Both the position numbers and the translations under genes were made by a program. A stretch of 64,000 bases of DNA from Plumapathes pennacea (Eukaryota > Cnidaria > Anthozoa > Antipatharia > Myriopathidae): positions 28,160,008 through 28,224,007 of the forward strand of contig OZ038464.1 of the NCBI GenBank assembly GCA_964036295.1, given 5' to 3'. Below are positions 1 to 10,542 of the stretch, one piece after another. The stretch's first letter is position 1, and the number at the start of each line of letters is the position of its first letter. The notes beneath the pieces were generated by a model that was not told the DNA's origin, searched no databases, and saw nothing but the letters and a program-made list of their open reading frames with translations.

Positions 1-1022
1 TTAACCCTCCCCCTAAAGGCTCCCCTCAGCATTGATATGCAATCTTTTTTCAGGGAAATGTCACTGGATGCACAATGGATAAAAGGACACATACAAGGAG
101 GTACAGTAATGAGGATTTTATGACAGTAAATGGCTCAACAACAGGTATGTTATACCATATATAACTGTTAGATTTTTTAGCTGTTTCTAATGTCTGCAAT
201 AATTATTGATACCATGCACATATGACAGACGTTATTGTGTAATCCTTTTTCATTATATTTTTAGTTTAATCTCCTTCAGTATTTAATAATATTGGTATCA
301 AACCAATGGCCAAAGTCGCATGACAAAGTCAACTAACAGCAACTTTGAACCCAAATGATAGCTATGTACATTGAATCTCTACGACAGCTGCAAGTCAGTA
401 ATGTCAATCGATTAATGCATTGGTAGTAATACTATGTGCTAAAACCACAAGTGCTCTAACAGATCCTCTAACAGCAGTTTTGGCAATAAAGGGTATTCTG
501 CTGAACCATGCTCCCAGGATGGCAGCACGGATTTACCACAGAGGGAGGGGGTGGTGTGCTCCCTATGATGAGCTATACAGCGAGGCTCTGCCCAAATAGA
601 GTTCCTGTTATGCTTCAGGCGTACATAAAGGCATAGAAAATAAATACCAAATCTTTGCCATTTTAAAGGTCCGTAAAAATGGTGGACTGAGGTACATTTT
701 GGTTTCTTGTAAAGGTGTTCCAAAACTCCTGTCTCGGTTGATTAGTCTTTGCAAAATAATGTACTGTCAATTATCGCATGTGGTTTATCTGGCAGCGTGT
801 TACAGTGCCCTAAAGTCTTTGTGTTCAAAGGCACAGAAATAGGGCTAATTTTTGCTAAGGTATGGTCACCAATTTGACTTGAGATTGGTACATCAAAGGG
901 TAAAGAGTTGAACGTCTGGGCAAAGCCTCCCCTTTAAAAAATATGGTCAAGCGCCCTCCAGATTAAAAGCGTTTAGTCAGAGGTTAGCTGATTATACTGC
1001 AGAAGTTCTGTACGAAATATGT

Positions 1023-2114
1023 TTACTCGAAGGGAACCCCAAGCTCAGCCTTTTTAGGCTCAAACTTCTTCTCAAATTCACCACCTGGTGCCCTCATATC
1101 ATCAAGAATGCATTTCATAAGACATCCACGGTTGCAAACATACGTGCCACCGTCTGTTTCACCTTTAGCCCTGAGCCCTGTGTATCCCTGATGAATACCA
1201 ATCAATTGAAAATCATCATTGAACATTGGCGCTCCTGAAGATCCACCTTCCGTATCTGCTTCATCAAGAATCATATTTGGATTATTGGTGTACTTTGCAG
1301 CATCCAAAAACTCTGCTGGGAACGTCATAAACTTTTTTTTTTGTGGTTCCCCGACTGCAAGATTTTTCCTAAGCGAAGCTTTCATAGGGGAGCCGCCTGG
1401 ATAACTGAGTATATTGATGTGCTGACCTAAGATGTGCTCCTTGTCTCCCTTATAAATGTGTTTGACCAAACTAATTTGTGGTTCCTTAATCTCTTCAGTA
1501 GCCATGATTGCATAGTCTAGTTTATCATTAATGTGTTTAAACACGTCTAGTTGAAGGGTTACTCTCGTTTTCTTGGGAGGAGTTGAGTCGGCTTCGGCTG
1601 GGCAATTTATGTAATCTTCTTCATAATACTGAAACTGGATGAATGAATTGCCTGGAACTAGTGCCTTTGCTACATGTGCAGCGGTCATTACCAAGCGTTT
1701 GGACACTCTAAACCCAGTACCAATTGGCTTATTTCCATCCATAATCCGACCAATACTACCTCTAATAAAATACGCATTCCTTACAAAAAGCTCGTCGACA
1801 AGTTCGTTGTTTATGGCCATCTCATCTGTGTTTGAACCCCGCACCATCTTTTCTTCTGTCTTGTCTTTTGGTGGAACGCGTCCGCACATGATGTTAACGA
1901 CTTTTCCCAAGTGCTTAAGGTCGGGGAAATCCTCGTCTTTCGTGCATTGGAGAGCGTCACTGGCTTGCAGATCCAGCACTTCTCTGGCAACACTAGAAGG
2001 GAAAAATGAAGACAGTTCTTCGTCAATACTGGCTAAACGAATGAAGTTTTTCAAAGAGTCTTGATTTTTTTTGCAGCTGTTCAGGCTGCTTATAAGCTCC
2101 TGCGCAGAACACAT
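1023..2114 (-). CDS. Trypsin-like serine peptidase, paralogue 1 of 3
   Basis: Single open exon of 363 codons from the ATG at 2114 to a TAA at 1023. The chymotrypsin-fold (Trypsin_2/V8/HtrA-like) triad is visible: His147 in MTAAHVA, Asp200 in LDYAIMA, Ser293 in GGSSGAPMF. No signal peptide or membrane segment is seen, so the enzyme is probably cytosolic. About 85 N-terminal residues form a helical-looking region (AQELISSLNSC to HLGKVVNIMCGRVPP) that is not the PDZ of paralogue 3 nor the N-terminus of paralogue 2. The frame stays open about 20 codons upstream of the ATG and a possible acceptor (CATTCAG) lies near 2179, so a spliced upstream exon cannot be excluded. It lacks the C-terminal tail ending FCSTKK seen in the other two copies. 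Family assignment is firm; substrate is unknown. Confidence 0.85.
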   Translation of the reverse strand: MCSAQELISSLNSCKKNQDSLKNFIRLASIDEELSSFFPSSVAREVLDLQASDALQCTKDEDFPDLKHLGKVVNIMCGRVPPKDKTEEKMVRGSNTDEMAINNELVDELFVRNAYFIRGSIGRIMDGNKPIGTGFRVSKRLVMTAAHVAKALVPGNSFIQFQYYEEDYINCPAEADSTPPKKTRVTLQLDVFKHINDKLDYAIMATEEIKEPQISLVKHIYKGDKEHILGQHINILSYPGGSPMKASLRKNLAVGEPQKKKFMTFPAEFLDAAKYTNNPNMILDEADTEGGSSGAPMFNDDFQLIGIHQGYTGLRAKGETDGGTYVCNRGCLMKCILDDMRAPGGEFEKKFEPKKAELGVPFE

Positions 2115-2453
2115 TGCCTTATTCTTGGTATGAGGCCTGGAAACATGGTCGAACTTCAGAAGATCAGGAGACAATACTGAATGTTATCAAGTCACAGAAA
2201 TGTTTCATCCAGAGGGAATTGCACGTGTGTGCCACACTTTCAAACAACACCAGAAAATTGCTGGATCAATGTACAGCGTACTCGCTTTTGCGTCGCGAAT
2301 TCTTAGGCCTAACAAAAGTCTTTGTGGCCAGGAAAGCCATATAAAGGAATGGAATGGAAAGTGGAGTGAAAAGGAAATCCCTCGAAATTCGAAATCATGT
2401 TCATTTCCACTACTGAAAGCACCCATCTCATATCTAGGTGTCACACTGAGTAA

Positions 2454-2762
2454 GGGGCCGTCGACATATTCACAAGTTCCCCGCTTAACGCCCACTAGAC
2501 GTTAAGGTCAACCCCCCCCTCTCTATCCTTAACGTCCATCTAAATTTTGTCGTCTGACAGTCGTTAAAACAGTTGCAAAATAATGATGGTTTGTGAGCAT
2601 TTCCCTCTCGCTGTAGCAATTTCTGCTCGCTCCGCTCGCTTTTCCCCGTAATCCCCGCACTAACGTCCAAGTCTTGGACCTACCGAGCCCTAACCCCCTC
2701 CCCCCCTCCCTAAACGTCCAGTGGAAGTTAAGCGGGGAACTGATAAATATGTCGACGGCCCC
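2454..2762. mobile_element. PIF/Harbinger-like MITE with TAA target duplication
   Basis: A 309-bp non-coding element. The left end reads GGGGCCGTCGACATATT and the right end is its inverted complement, continuing through GTTCCCCGCTTAAC on both sides. It is flanked by TAA at 2451-2453 and 2763-2765, the usual Harbinger target. The interior is pyrimidine-rich and has no meaningful frame. Confidence 0.75.
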
Positions 2763-3483
2763 TAAGTCCAAATGGGCTTATATATATTTTTGTGGTAAAG
2801 TAAGTAAAATTCTTGGAATGGTAAACAAGAAATCCAGTTTGTACAAGTGCCCCTGCAAGATCGTGGGAGAGACAGTGTACAAAGCCATCGTGCCAAAGCT
2901 CCGTAGAGTGTGCAGCCAGCAAGGACAGCATCATGCAGCAGCTTTAGAAAGAGTTCAAAGGAACGAAGTGCGATAGCAAACTGCCAGCGTCACGAACACG
3001 TTTTTGGAGCTGGGATGGGACATTTGATTTAATTTGTGATTCAATCTGGATTAGTCATTCTTTCATTCCAGTGCCCCTTGGAGGTGGACTACTTTGTCCC
3101 TCTCTGCTCGGCTGAACGTATGGGGACTGTTGCTGGCCACAGGAGAGCAAGATATGTATGGAGAAATTATGTAGACAATTTAAATATTTATATATATCCC
3201 CAAAATGCAATAGAAGTGTTAACTTTAGTGTGTACTTTCATGTGTTTTTGTCTGTGGCGACTTGGAGTGAGAGCGCTGGACATAGTGAGTTTCTATTACA
3301 GGGAAGTCTGACCTTTCCACTATGCGGCTAAACTCTTGTGGTTTTTTCAGTGTGATACAGTTTCCCATGTTCACACGTCGGGGTCTTGGAGTATATGTTC
3401 TGTGGAGTGTGGAAAAAATAAATAAATAAAAAACATTGATTGCCGAGTGGTAACTTTACTTATAAAACCATTTACGAATGATT

Positions 3484-3650
3484 GTCAAAAGTCATAATTG
3501 TGCCTTTTATGTGTTTGCTATGTTTTTGAATTGGTCCAAAGAAGTTTGGCACCTTTCTTGGCCAATCAAGAAAACCCAATTGAGTGTGACCTGTTCAAAC
3601 AAGCAAATGGCGTTGGGTTCTTTTTCGCACATCCAACTAATCTCTACTTC
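3484..3650 (+). repeat. Dispersed repeat with paired CCAAT-like boxes, copy A
   Basis: The block runs through TTGAATTGGTCC, AAGTTTGGCACC and GGCCAATCAAG. The same order of words recurs inverted at about 8460-8620 and directly at about 63146-63230. This is a dispersed non-coding repeat; its class is not known to me. Confidence 0.5.
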
Positions 3651-4015
3651 AAATCTCTACTAATCTCTAATTGCACATTACTTTGGCTTCTGTTTGGTTT
3701 AAAGCGTTTTCTTTTAGGCTTTTAAAACTGGTGCTACAGTTACTTTGTTTAGGGTTACAAAAGTCATCTGAAGTCCGCTTTTAGATTCTACAATAACACG
3801 GGCCGCAAATCCCAATAACACTTAGTTTGTTTTATCCACAGAAGGCTAACATCCAGGATACGAGACGCAAATGGCAAACCATTGTTGCCAACGTTTTACT
3901 AGAAAAATGGAGAAAAAGGTACGTACGCTTCAGTTTTATCTACTAAAATCCGCACCTAATGCATTTCGGCCTTATAAGTCACACCTTCCACCTGTCACCC
4001 AATCTTCCGCTGGAG

Positions 4016-4870
4016 CTAATAACACGTTAGCCGAGTCGAAAGCAACCGTATGTTATGCTCTTGTTGTTTGATCTGAGTTGTGTTGGTTTTAAAGTTCGTC
4101 ATGCTATTCATTTCCATCGAAAGTGACAAATTTAGCCATTTTCACTGCAGCATCTTGAGCTAGAATACGTGATGCACTAGTTGTTACAAATTGTTTTGTC
4201 GCGTGTGATTGCATGTAACAGTGTTGTTGACACAGGACAAAGAATGCGAGCAGAAGTTGACAAAGTGCGACATCATTGAAGTACTGAAGTACGCGCAGAA
4301 CCAGAACCAAAAAAAACACACAGAAACATGCACTGTACGAAAGATTTGTAACTTTGTAAATTTAGCGATTTTAAGCATAAAGTACAGACGCAAGACTGTT
4401 CGGGAATGAATGACTGCCCGTCGTGTAGAAAACGGCATCATGAATTCTAGTGAGTCACTTGGCGCTTTTTCGTTTCACTGTAATAGCTCGAATAACCAAA
4501 GGAAAAAAAGATTGAAATCCCTCCTGTTTAGATCAGTGCGATGGATGAAAAGATTGCGTGATATGTATAAAGAAACAGATAGTCATTTAGAGGGAAAGAC
4601 GAGTACATACCGAACAAAACTTGGTCAACAGATCCAGAGAGTCGGGACTGAAAGAAGTTCGATCTTGGGTAATTGGAACAAACTTATTATCCACTTTAAT
4701 ACCGTGATAAAATGGCATCACAAAAATGCGGTAAAATTTTTCTCATTTCTCGGTTACTAATTTGAACACAGGAAACAATTTCAATGATAAAAACAAAACA
4801 AGCGATCACCTGCGACGATGCGTATATCACGTTCGAAACCAATATGCATCATACGTTCCACAATATTGTT
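4016..4870. repeat. Duplicated non-coding block, copy 1 (parts R1-R2)
   Basis: Shares long diverged matches with 9137-10130. The R1 part contains ATGCACTAGTTGTTACAAAT and GACAAAGAATGCG; the R2 part contains ATGTATAAAGAAACAGATA and GACGAGTACATACCGAAC. R1 also recurs at about 5620-5885. Short frames in it are not conserved between copies, so it is treated as non-coding. Confidence 0.7.
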
Positions 4871-5019
4871 ATAAACAAACACCAACAGGGGGTGGCTTAA
4901 TTATCTTGATGGTTTTCCGATTTCTTTGGTTAATATGTCAAATAAATAATGTGATTAACGCCAACTTCATTTGCCGAGTTTCCAAGTGCTACTCGATGCC
5001 CATGGTTAAAACGATGAAC

Positions 5020-5885
5020 GTTTGTTGGAAAACATTTCAAGATTACCGGAGTTAGATTCGAGAGCCTTTCAATTTGGAACTCATATTGTTTTTGTTTGTT
5101 TCTACTTGATTGAAATCACTGTGAACGGACCCTTTGGCGCCAACTATGTAGTTATAATACTCTCACTGTAATGTATGAGAAGAACTTACAAAGAAAACTA
5201 ACCAAAGGAACTTTATTGATACCAGGATCCGGCTTACATCTAGAGAGGCCGTGTCGTTAAACACTTGTAGAATGTAGACAGATTTTTGATGATGACTTAT
5301 AATAAAATTGTAAACATTGCAAGTGTTTTGTTCCTTTGAACGCATTCATCACGCGATGGTGCTTTGTTAGTAAGCTATCAGCACGAACGGCTGTGTACTG
5401 AATATCATATGTATGATTTCTAATTATAAGACTTTTTGACTTGTAGGAGTATATTTCTCGCAAGAAAGTCTCCGAGTATTCAGTACGTCTTTGTAATTGT
5501 TGCCTCTTCTTTGAATGCTCGATAACGGCTACATTCAGTTCTTAAAATTTTGTGCACGCTCTGAAAACGACGTAGAAGTAAAGCATTTTTGAAGTTGCAC
5601 GCGAGAACACTCGAACTAGAATGCATGATTCACTAGTTATTACAAATCGTGTTGTCGCGTGTCAGGTCGCACGTATTAACAATGCTGTTGATACAAGACA
5701 AAGAATGCGGACATAGGTTGAAAGCGCGGCAAAGTGCGGCATCGCTAAAATTCTTACACGCACGGATAAAGAACCTGCATGAAACATAGTAACCTGTATT
5801 TGTACGAACCATGATATTTTTTTGTGAAAATAGTTTGTAACTTTTTTAATTTTAAGACATTTTAAGCACAATTACAGCCCCGAGG
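5020..5885. repeat. Duplicated non-coding block, copy 2 (parts R3-R1)
   Basis: R3 (about 5020-5400) matches 8700-9060 through CCTTTCAATTTGGAACTCAT and GTGTTTTGTTCCTTTGAACG. R1 (about 5620-5885) matches 4160-4290 and 9300-9420. The rest of the stretch between 2.8 and 6.5 kb shows no gene I can support. Confidence 0.65.
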
Positions 5886-6386
5886 CTGGCGCTAGTACAT
5901 TAATGAAACCACCTTACACAACATTGATCCAAGGTTTAAGTATGTATCTCTAATGACTAATTTGGCTGCTAATGCGCAAAGCATGTTGTCGGGACGTATT
6001 TAATAGAACTAAAGTAGTGAGCAGTTTTCTCCATAATATATTCTGTTCTATGACCCAGTATGCTTATTAGGTAATTATGTGTTTGAAAAGTGAATCACAA
6101 GCCCGCAGCCAAAAAATGGTTTGCGCTGAAATGGCAGTCTGGTTTGTTGATTTTGAATTCTTGGTTTTACTTTGAATTGAATGTGTCTGTTGCACTATTA
6201 CTAAAGATGTATGGCTACAAATTGTTGGAGCGCAAGCCTGCAAATATTCAGTTGTATTGAAGTTCCTATTTCTTTATTGTGGAGTAAGTTCACATCATCA
6301 TCATAAGGTTGGTTTAAAGAAAAAAGAAGGCAACCCTCGTATCTGATCGACTTTCAGCCCTGCAACGTGGACTTGCGCCTGTGCCT

Positions 6387-6410
6387 TGTTTGTTTGTTTG
6401 TTTGTTTGTT
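6387..6410. repeat. (GTTT)n microsatellite
   Basis: About six tandem GTTT/TTTG units in an otherwise AT-rich non-coding stretch downstream of the second protease gene. Confidence 0.8.
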
Positions 6411-6579
6411 TTTCGGATGAGTTTTTGATTTTTTAGAGTTTTTTTTTTGCCAGGAGTTATTGTAGAATTGAGATGAGTGGTAAAACTTTATTAGCATAAC
6501 CCTAGTTACAAGAGGTTATATATAGTTGCTATAAAATCGAATTGTCCAACATGCATTACTACATTTGCGAAGTTGTACT

Positions 6580-6715
6580 TTGCCGTAAACATTCTAAAAT
6601 AGCTGTGGATTAATCGTTGAATAGCATCAATGTAGATACTTTCTAATATCTGTATATTAAAGTAGTTGATCACGTTCTTGTATTATATGAATTCACGGAT
6701 TACGATTCATTGTAA
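6580..6715. repeat. Inverted copy of the 3' flank of paralogue 3
   Basis: Reads as the reverse complement of about 14455-14578 (shared words GTAAACATTCTA, GTGGATTAATCGTTG, AGATACTTTCTAATATCTGTA, GATCACGTTCTTGTA). With the adjoining protease exons it shows that paralogues 2 and 3 come from one inverted duplication that included the 3' flank. Confidence 0.8.
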
Positions 6716-6797
6716 CGGTCGCAAAATTCTTTCTTGTTAGACTTTTAAAATCATAGTATGTTATTGAGCTGCTACGACGTGTCCTGACGTCAGTTAA

Positions 6798-8445
6798 TCA
6801 TTTTTTCGTGCTACAAAAGTTCTTTGTGAAAGCGGTGCCTTCAAAGGGAACTCCCAATTCAACTTTGTTACCCAGTTTTTGCTCAAATTTAGTGCTGGAC
6901 TCACTTCCTTGTGAATACATATCATTAAGAATGCTGGAAATAAGACATCCGCGGTTACAGACAAAATGTGCGTTCGGGTCTGTTTCACCTTCAGCCCTGA
7001 GCCCTGTCCATCCCTGATGGATACCAATCAACTGAAAATCATCATTGAACATTGGGGCCCCCGAAGATCCATAATCGGTATCTGCTTCATCGAGAATCAC
7101 ATCTGGATTTTTTGTGTACTTTGCGGAATCCAAAAACTCTCCTGGAAATGTCAAGAACTTTTTCTTTTCAGGTTGCGCAACTGCGAGATTTTTCCTCATT
7201 GAAACCTTCATGGTGGAGCCACCTGGGTGGCTAAGTATATTAATATGTTTACCTAAGAGGTGCTTTTTATCTCCTACATAAATGTGCTTCACAATACCAA
7301 CTTCTGATTGTTCCTGAATCTCTTCGGTGGCCATGATTGCATAGTCTAGCTCCTTATTAATGTGACTAAAGGTGTTTTGGTCCAGTTTTACTCTCGTTAA
7401 CTTTGGGGGAGTGAACATTGAGTCCTTAGCTGGGCAATCTGTGATTACGTCCTCATAATGATGAAACTGAATAGAGGAATTGCCTGGTTGCAGAGGTTCT
7501 GCTACGTGTGCAGCGGTCATAATCAAGCGTTTGGACACTCTAAACCCAGTACCTATCGCCTTATTTCCATCCATAATCCTCCCAATACTATTTCTCACTA
7601 AATACGCGTTCCTCAGGAAGATTTCATAGACAAATTCATCATTCATAACCATCTCATCTGTGTATGTACTTTTATGAGGTGGAACGCGTCCGGACATAAC
7701 GCTGACGACATTTCCCAAGTGCTGGAGATCTGGCAGATCTTTCTCCCACTTGGGAAGGTTACTGTGCTGGAAGACCAAATTTCCTGTTCCACTGGGAGGA
7801 AAAATGAAGATTCGTTAATAGAAAAGCTCAGATGAAAGCTAACTACGCTACAGTTTTCATTGTCATTCATACATTTTCTTTTTTTAAGGTTGAAAGAATC
7901 TGAATTTTTATCTTGGGAGTAAAAGGGTTTAAACTTACCCGAGGAGGTCCTCAGAATCGTCGATATCCAACTCACTTTCCTAGAGGAGAAAAAGGCTTTG
8001 AATTTTAATGTATACTTTAAACATAAAAATAAAAAGTTGTCATATTACGCTCGTTAGGGCCCGTTCACACTTGGGTGCTTTTTTATGCCAATTGGCAACA
8101 TGAGCTACTGTAAAATGTACAGAAATATACCATTCATATCTCGGTTACCTTCCCAAGCGTTTTAGGCTCTACCCATAGGGTTGTTCCAGCAAGAGCGGAT
8201 AGCAGCTCTCCTTGAGGATTCGGTATTTCGGAAAAAAGAGCTTTACCAGACACGGGATGATTAACAAGCTTTGACACAGTATACGTGGTTCTTTGGCTAT
8301 CGTCCTCGTTGTGATGGCACAGTAGGTTGTTTCTGATAGCTTGGTCTAACGTAGTTTGGCCATCTTCACTGGAAAGTAGTTTAGCGTCGATGTTCAAACC
8401 TTTTATCCAGAACACCTTTGCAGTATATTTCTCTTCTGCTGCCAT
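6798..8445 (-). CDS. Trypsin-like serine peptidase, paralogue 2, novel N-terminal module
   Basis: Three exons give 443 codons plus stop: 8445-8149 (99 codons, phase 0), 7979-7939 (41 nt) and 7791-6798. Junctions are AAG|gtaacc, ctag|GAAAG, CTCGG|gtaagt and cccag|TGG, and the frame is continuous. The last exon has His in MTAAHVA, Asp in LDYAIMA and Ser in YGSSGAPMF, and ends FTKNFCSTKK. The first exon (starts MAAEEKYTAKVFWIKG, ends LWVEPKTLGK) resembles no domain I recognise. The 41-nt middle exon encodes an acidic linker and matches, in length and phase, the 12665-12705 exon of paralogue 3. The start was chosen at the ATG at 8445; sequence just upstream is a dispersed repeat, consistent with 5' UTR. 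The encoded enzyme is probably cytosolic. Confidence 0.8.
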
Positions 8446-8459
8446 GACCAGATGCTGAA

Positions 8460-8620
8460 CAGCCTCACTTCTGTAGAGTACGAGAAAACGCCATCGCGGC
8501 TTACTTGCTTGGTCGCAATCAAGTTTTACAATTTGATTCTGATTGGTCGAGAACGCTGCCAAACTTGATTTGACCAATCCAAACGCAAAACCAATTAAAA
8601 GCAATGACACGATACAGTTC
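8460..8620 (-). repeat. Dispersed repeat with paired CCAAT-like boxes, copy B
   Basis: On the minus strand it reads TGTCATTGCTTTTAATTGG, then GATTGGTCAAATCAAGTTTGG, then GACCAATCAGAA, as in the 3484 and 63146 copies. It abuts the proposed start codon of paralogue 2, so the repeat may supply that gene's promoter or 5' UTR. Confidence 0.55.
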
Positions 8621-8699
8621 GACAGTCATCCAAAAACCTCTATATGCTGGTATTTTGTTTGATGCGCAAGGACCTCTAGCCGAATTTCTTCAGGTAAAA

Positions 8700-10130
8700 A
8701 ACTTTTGACGGTTTTTGGAAAATATTTTGAGATTACTGAAGCAGATGCGAGAACCTTTCAATTTGGAACTCATTTGTTGAATGTTTTTTTCTGCTTGATT
8801 GAATTTAGCGCCGACGACACATACTGTCGCTTGTAATGCTTTAAAAAATAACTTACAAAAAATAACTCAAAGTAATTTTATTCATACCAGGTAAGCAATT
8901 TTGGCTTATACTGAGCTGGTGGGGCCGTGTCGTTTAAAACACTTGTAGAATGCAAACAGACTGCTGGTAATTAGAAGAATATTGTAAACATTGTAAGTGT
9001 TTTGTTCCTTTGAACGCTTTTATCACGTGATGGTGTTTTGTTGATACATGAACGACTGTTTATTTGATGTGGGGTTTTTAGAAGTGTATTTCTTGGAAAA
9101 AAGGTCCGAATTTTTACATGAGATGTAGAGTTAGACTATAAACTGAACACGTTAGCTGAGTCAAACACGACGGCGGGAAGAGAAAGTGTAGGCCGTTAAT
9201 ATGCTCTTGTTCTTTGGCCTCAGCTATCTTCCTCGTGTCCTTCATTACCATCAAACGTGAAAATTTAACCATTTCACCAAAAGACAGAACAGAACATGTG
9301 TGATGCACTAGTTGTTACAAATTGTGTTGTCGCGTGTCAGGTCACACATAACAATGTTGTTGACACAAAACAAAGAATGCGGATAGCACAGCGAAATACT
9401 TAACACGCGCTGACAATCACTAAACTAGAACATTTGTATGAACCGTGCAGTGTTATCAAAGATTGTAGCTTTCTAACTGTAGCTTTAACAATTTTCAAGC
9501 ATTAATAATATTGGCGCAAGACTGGTTAATATAGTGTTGCTGCGGGAGAATTGAGTAAAAATGATTAATAAATGCTAATTAACAATGATAATACAGTGGA
9601 GAGTTAGTGATTGCCTCTCACGTGGCCGAAAGCGAGTTAGATGGTCACTTCATATTCGTTCCAGAATAGTATACCAACTTGGCCCGAGTACATGCAACAG
9701 CAACACATACAGTCTTGTTATTTGAAGCTCTGGGCCATCGTCTGAAACGAATGTTTTCTTTGAGTGGAGTCTTGATATCACGAATTCACTCTTTGTAAAT
9801 TTATTTTTCGCTTTACTGAATACCGTAACTCGAAAACCAAAAACGACGAAACGTAATGGCTACCTGTTACTGCGATGGGTCAAATGCGACGGCGTGGCAT
9901 GTATAAAGAAACAGATACTGGTAGAGGCAAAGACGAGTACATACCGAACAAAACTTGGTCACGAATGCTGCAAGTTAAAGTTGTCACTTACCACAATAAG
10001 TCATGGCATCACAAAAATGTGGTAAAATTTATCTCATTTCTTGGTTGCCAGTTGAACACAGGAAACAGTTTCAATCATCAAAACAAAACACCCAATCACC
10101 TGAGACGACGCGAAATCATGTACGTAGCCA
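8700..10130. repeat. Duplicated non-coding block, copy 3 (R3-R1-R2)
   Basis: The only copy with all three parts in order. It lies between the divergent paralogues 2 and 3 and so contains whatever promoter sequence they share. R3 matches 5020-5400, R1 matches 4016-4290 and 5620-5885, and R2 (9840-10130) matches 4495-4860. Confidence 0.7.
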
Positions 10131-10542
10131 ATTAACCCCCCTCCCGCCTCCCCTTTCTCCGGCCAGTGTTTACAGAGTTAAATTCCGTGTGCGCTGATTG
10201 GTCAGTCAATTACGTCCAAAATAGTTTGCCTAGATTAAATAAGTAGCCCTTTCACTGCCATAGAACAACGAACTCGACAGTAGAAAACGCTTTCCTCCGA
10301 AACTGTCAAACGAAACCTAAAGGTGTGACCACTCAAATGAGTATAGTCTAATAACAGTGTTCAATTTCAACTCCTCAACTGTCGAATGAAACAGCTAAAC
10401 ATGGCAGCCAAAACTGTTCAAAACAATTTGACGTATAATACAGGCCCACATTACCATTTTACTGCCAACAGGACGTCTTCGTGGTGATTACAAGATCGCA
10501 GTGTTCGCGTTGTTGTTGAACTTTATGTTTTTCTTTTGCAGT

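Noticed and set aside
54-144. Open 91-base stretch with good splice signals (tttttcag and ACAG|gtatgt), plus an open stretch to a stop near 450-600
   Set aside because: No family resemblance and no further exons that splice convincingly; could be the end of a gene lying to the left but cannot be supported.
439-723. 94-codon minus-strand frame
   Set aside because: Composition and start look incidental; no domain.
3842-3931. Possible plus-strand exon (tccacag ... AAAAAG|gtacgt) reading IQDTRRKWQTIVANVLLEKW
   Set aside because: Looks protein-like but no neighbouring exon in phase was found and the sequence next to it is duplicated non-coding block.
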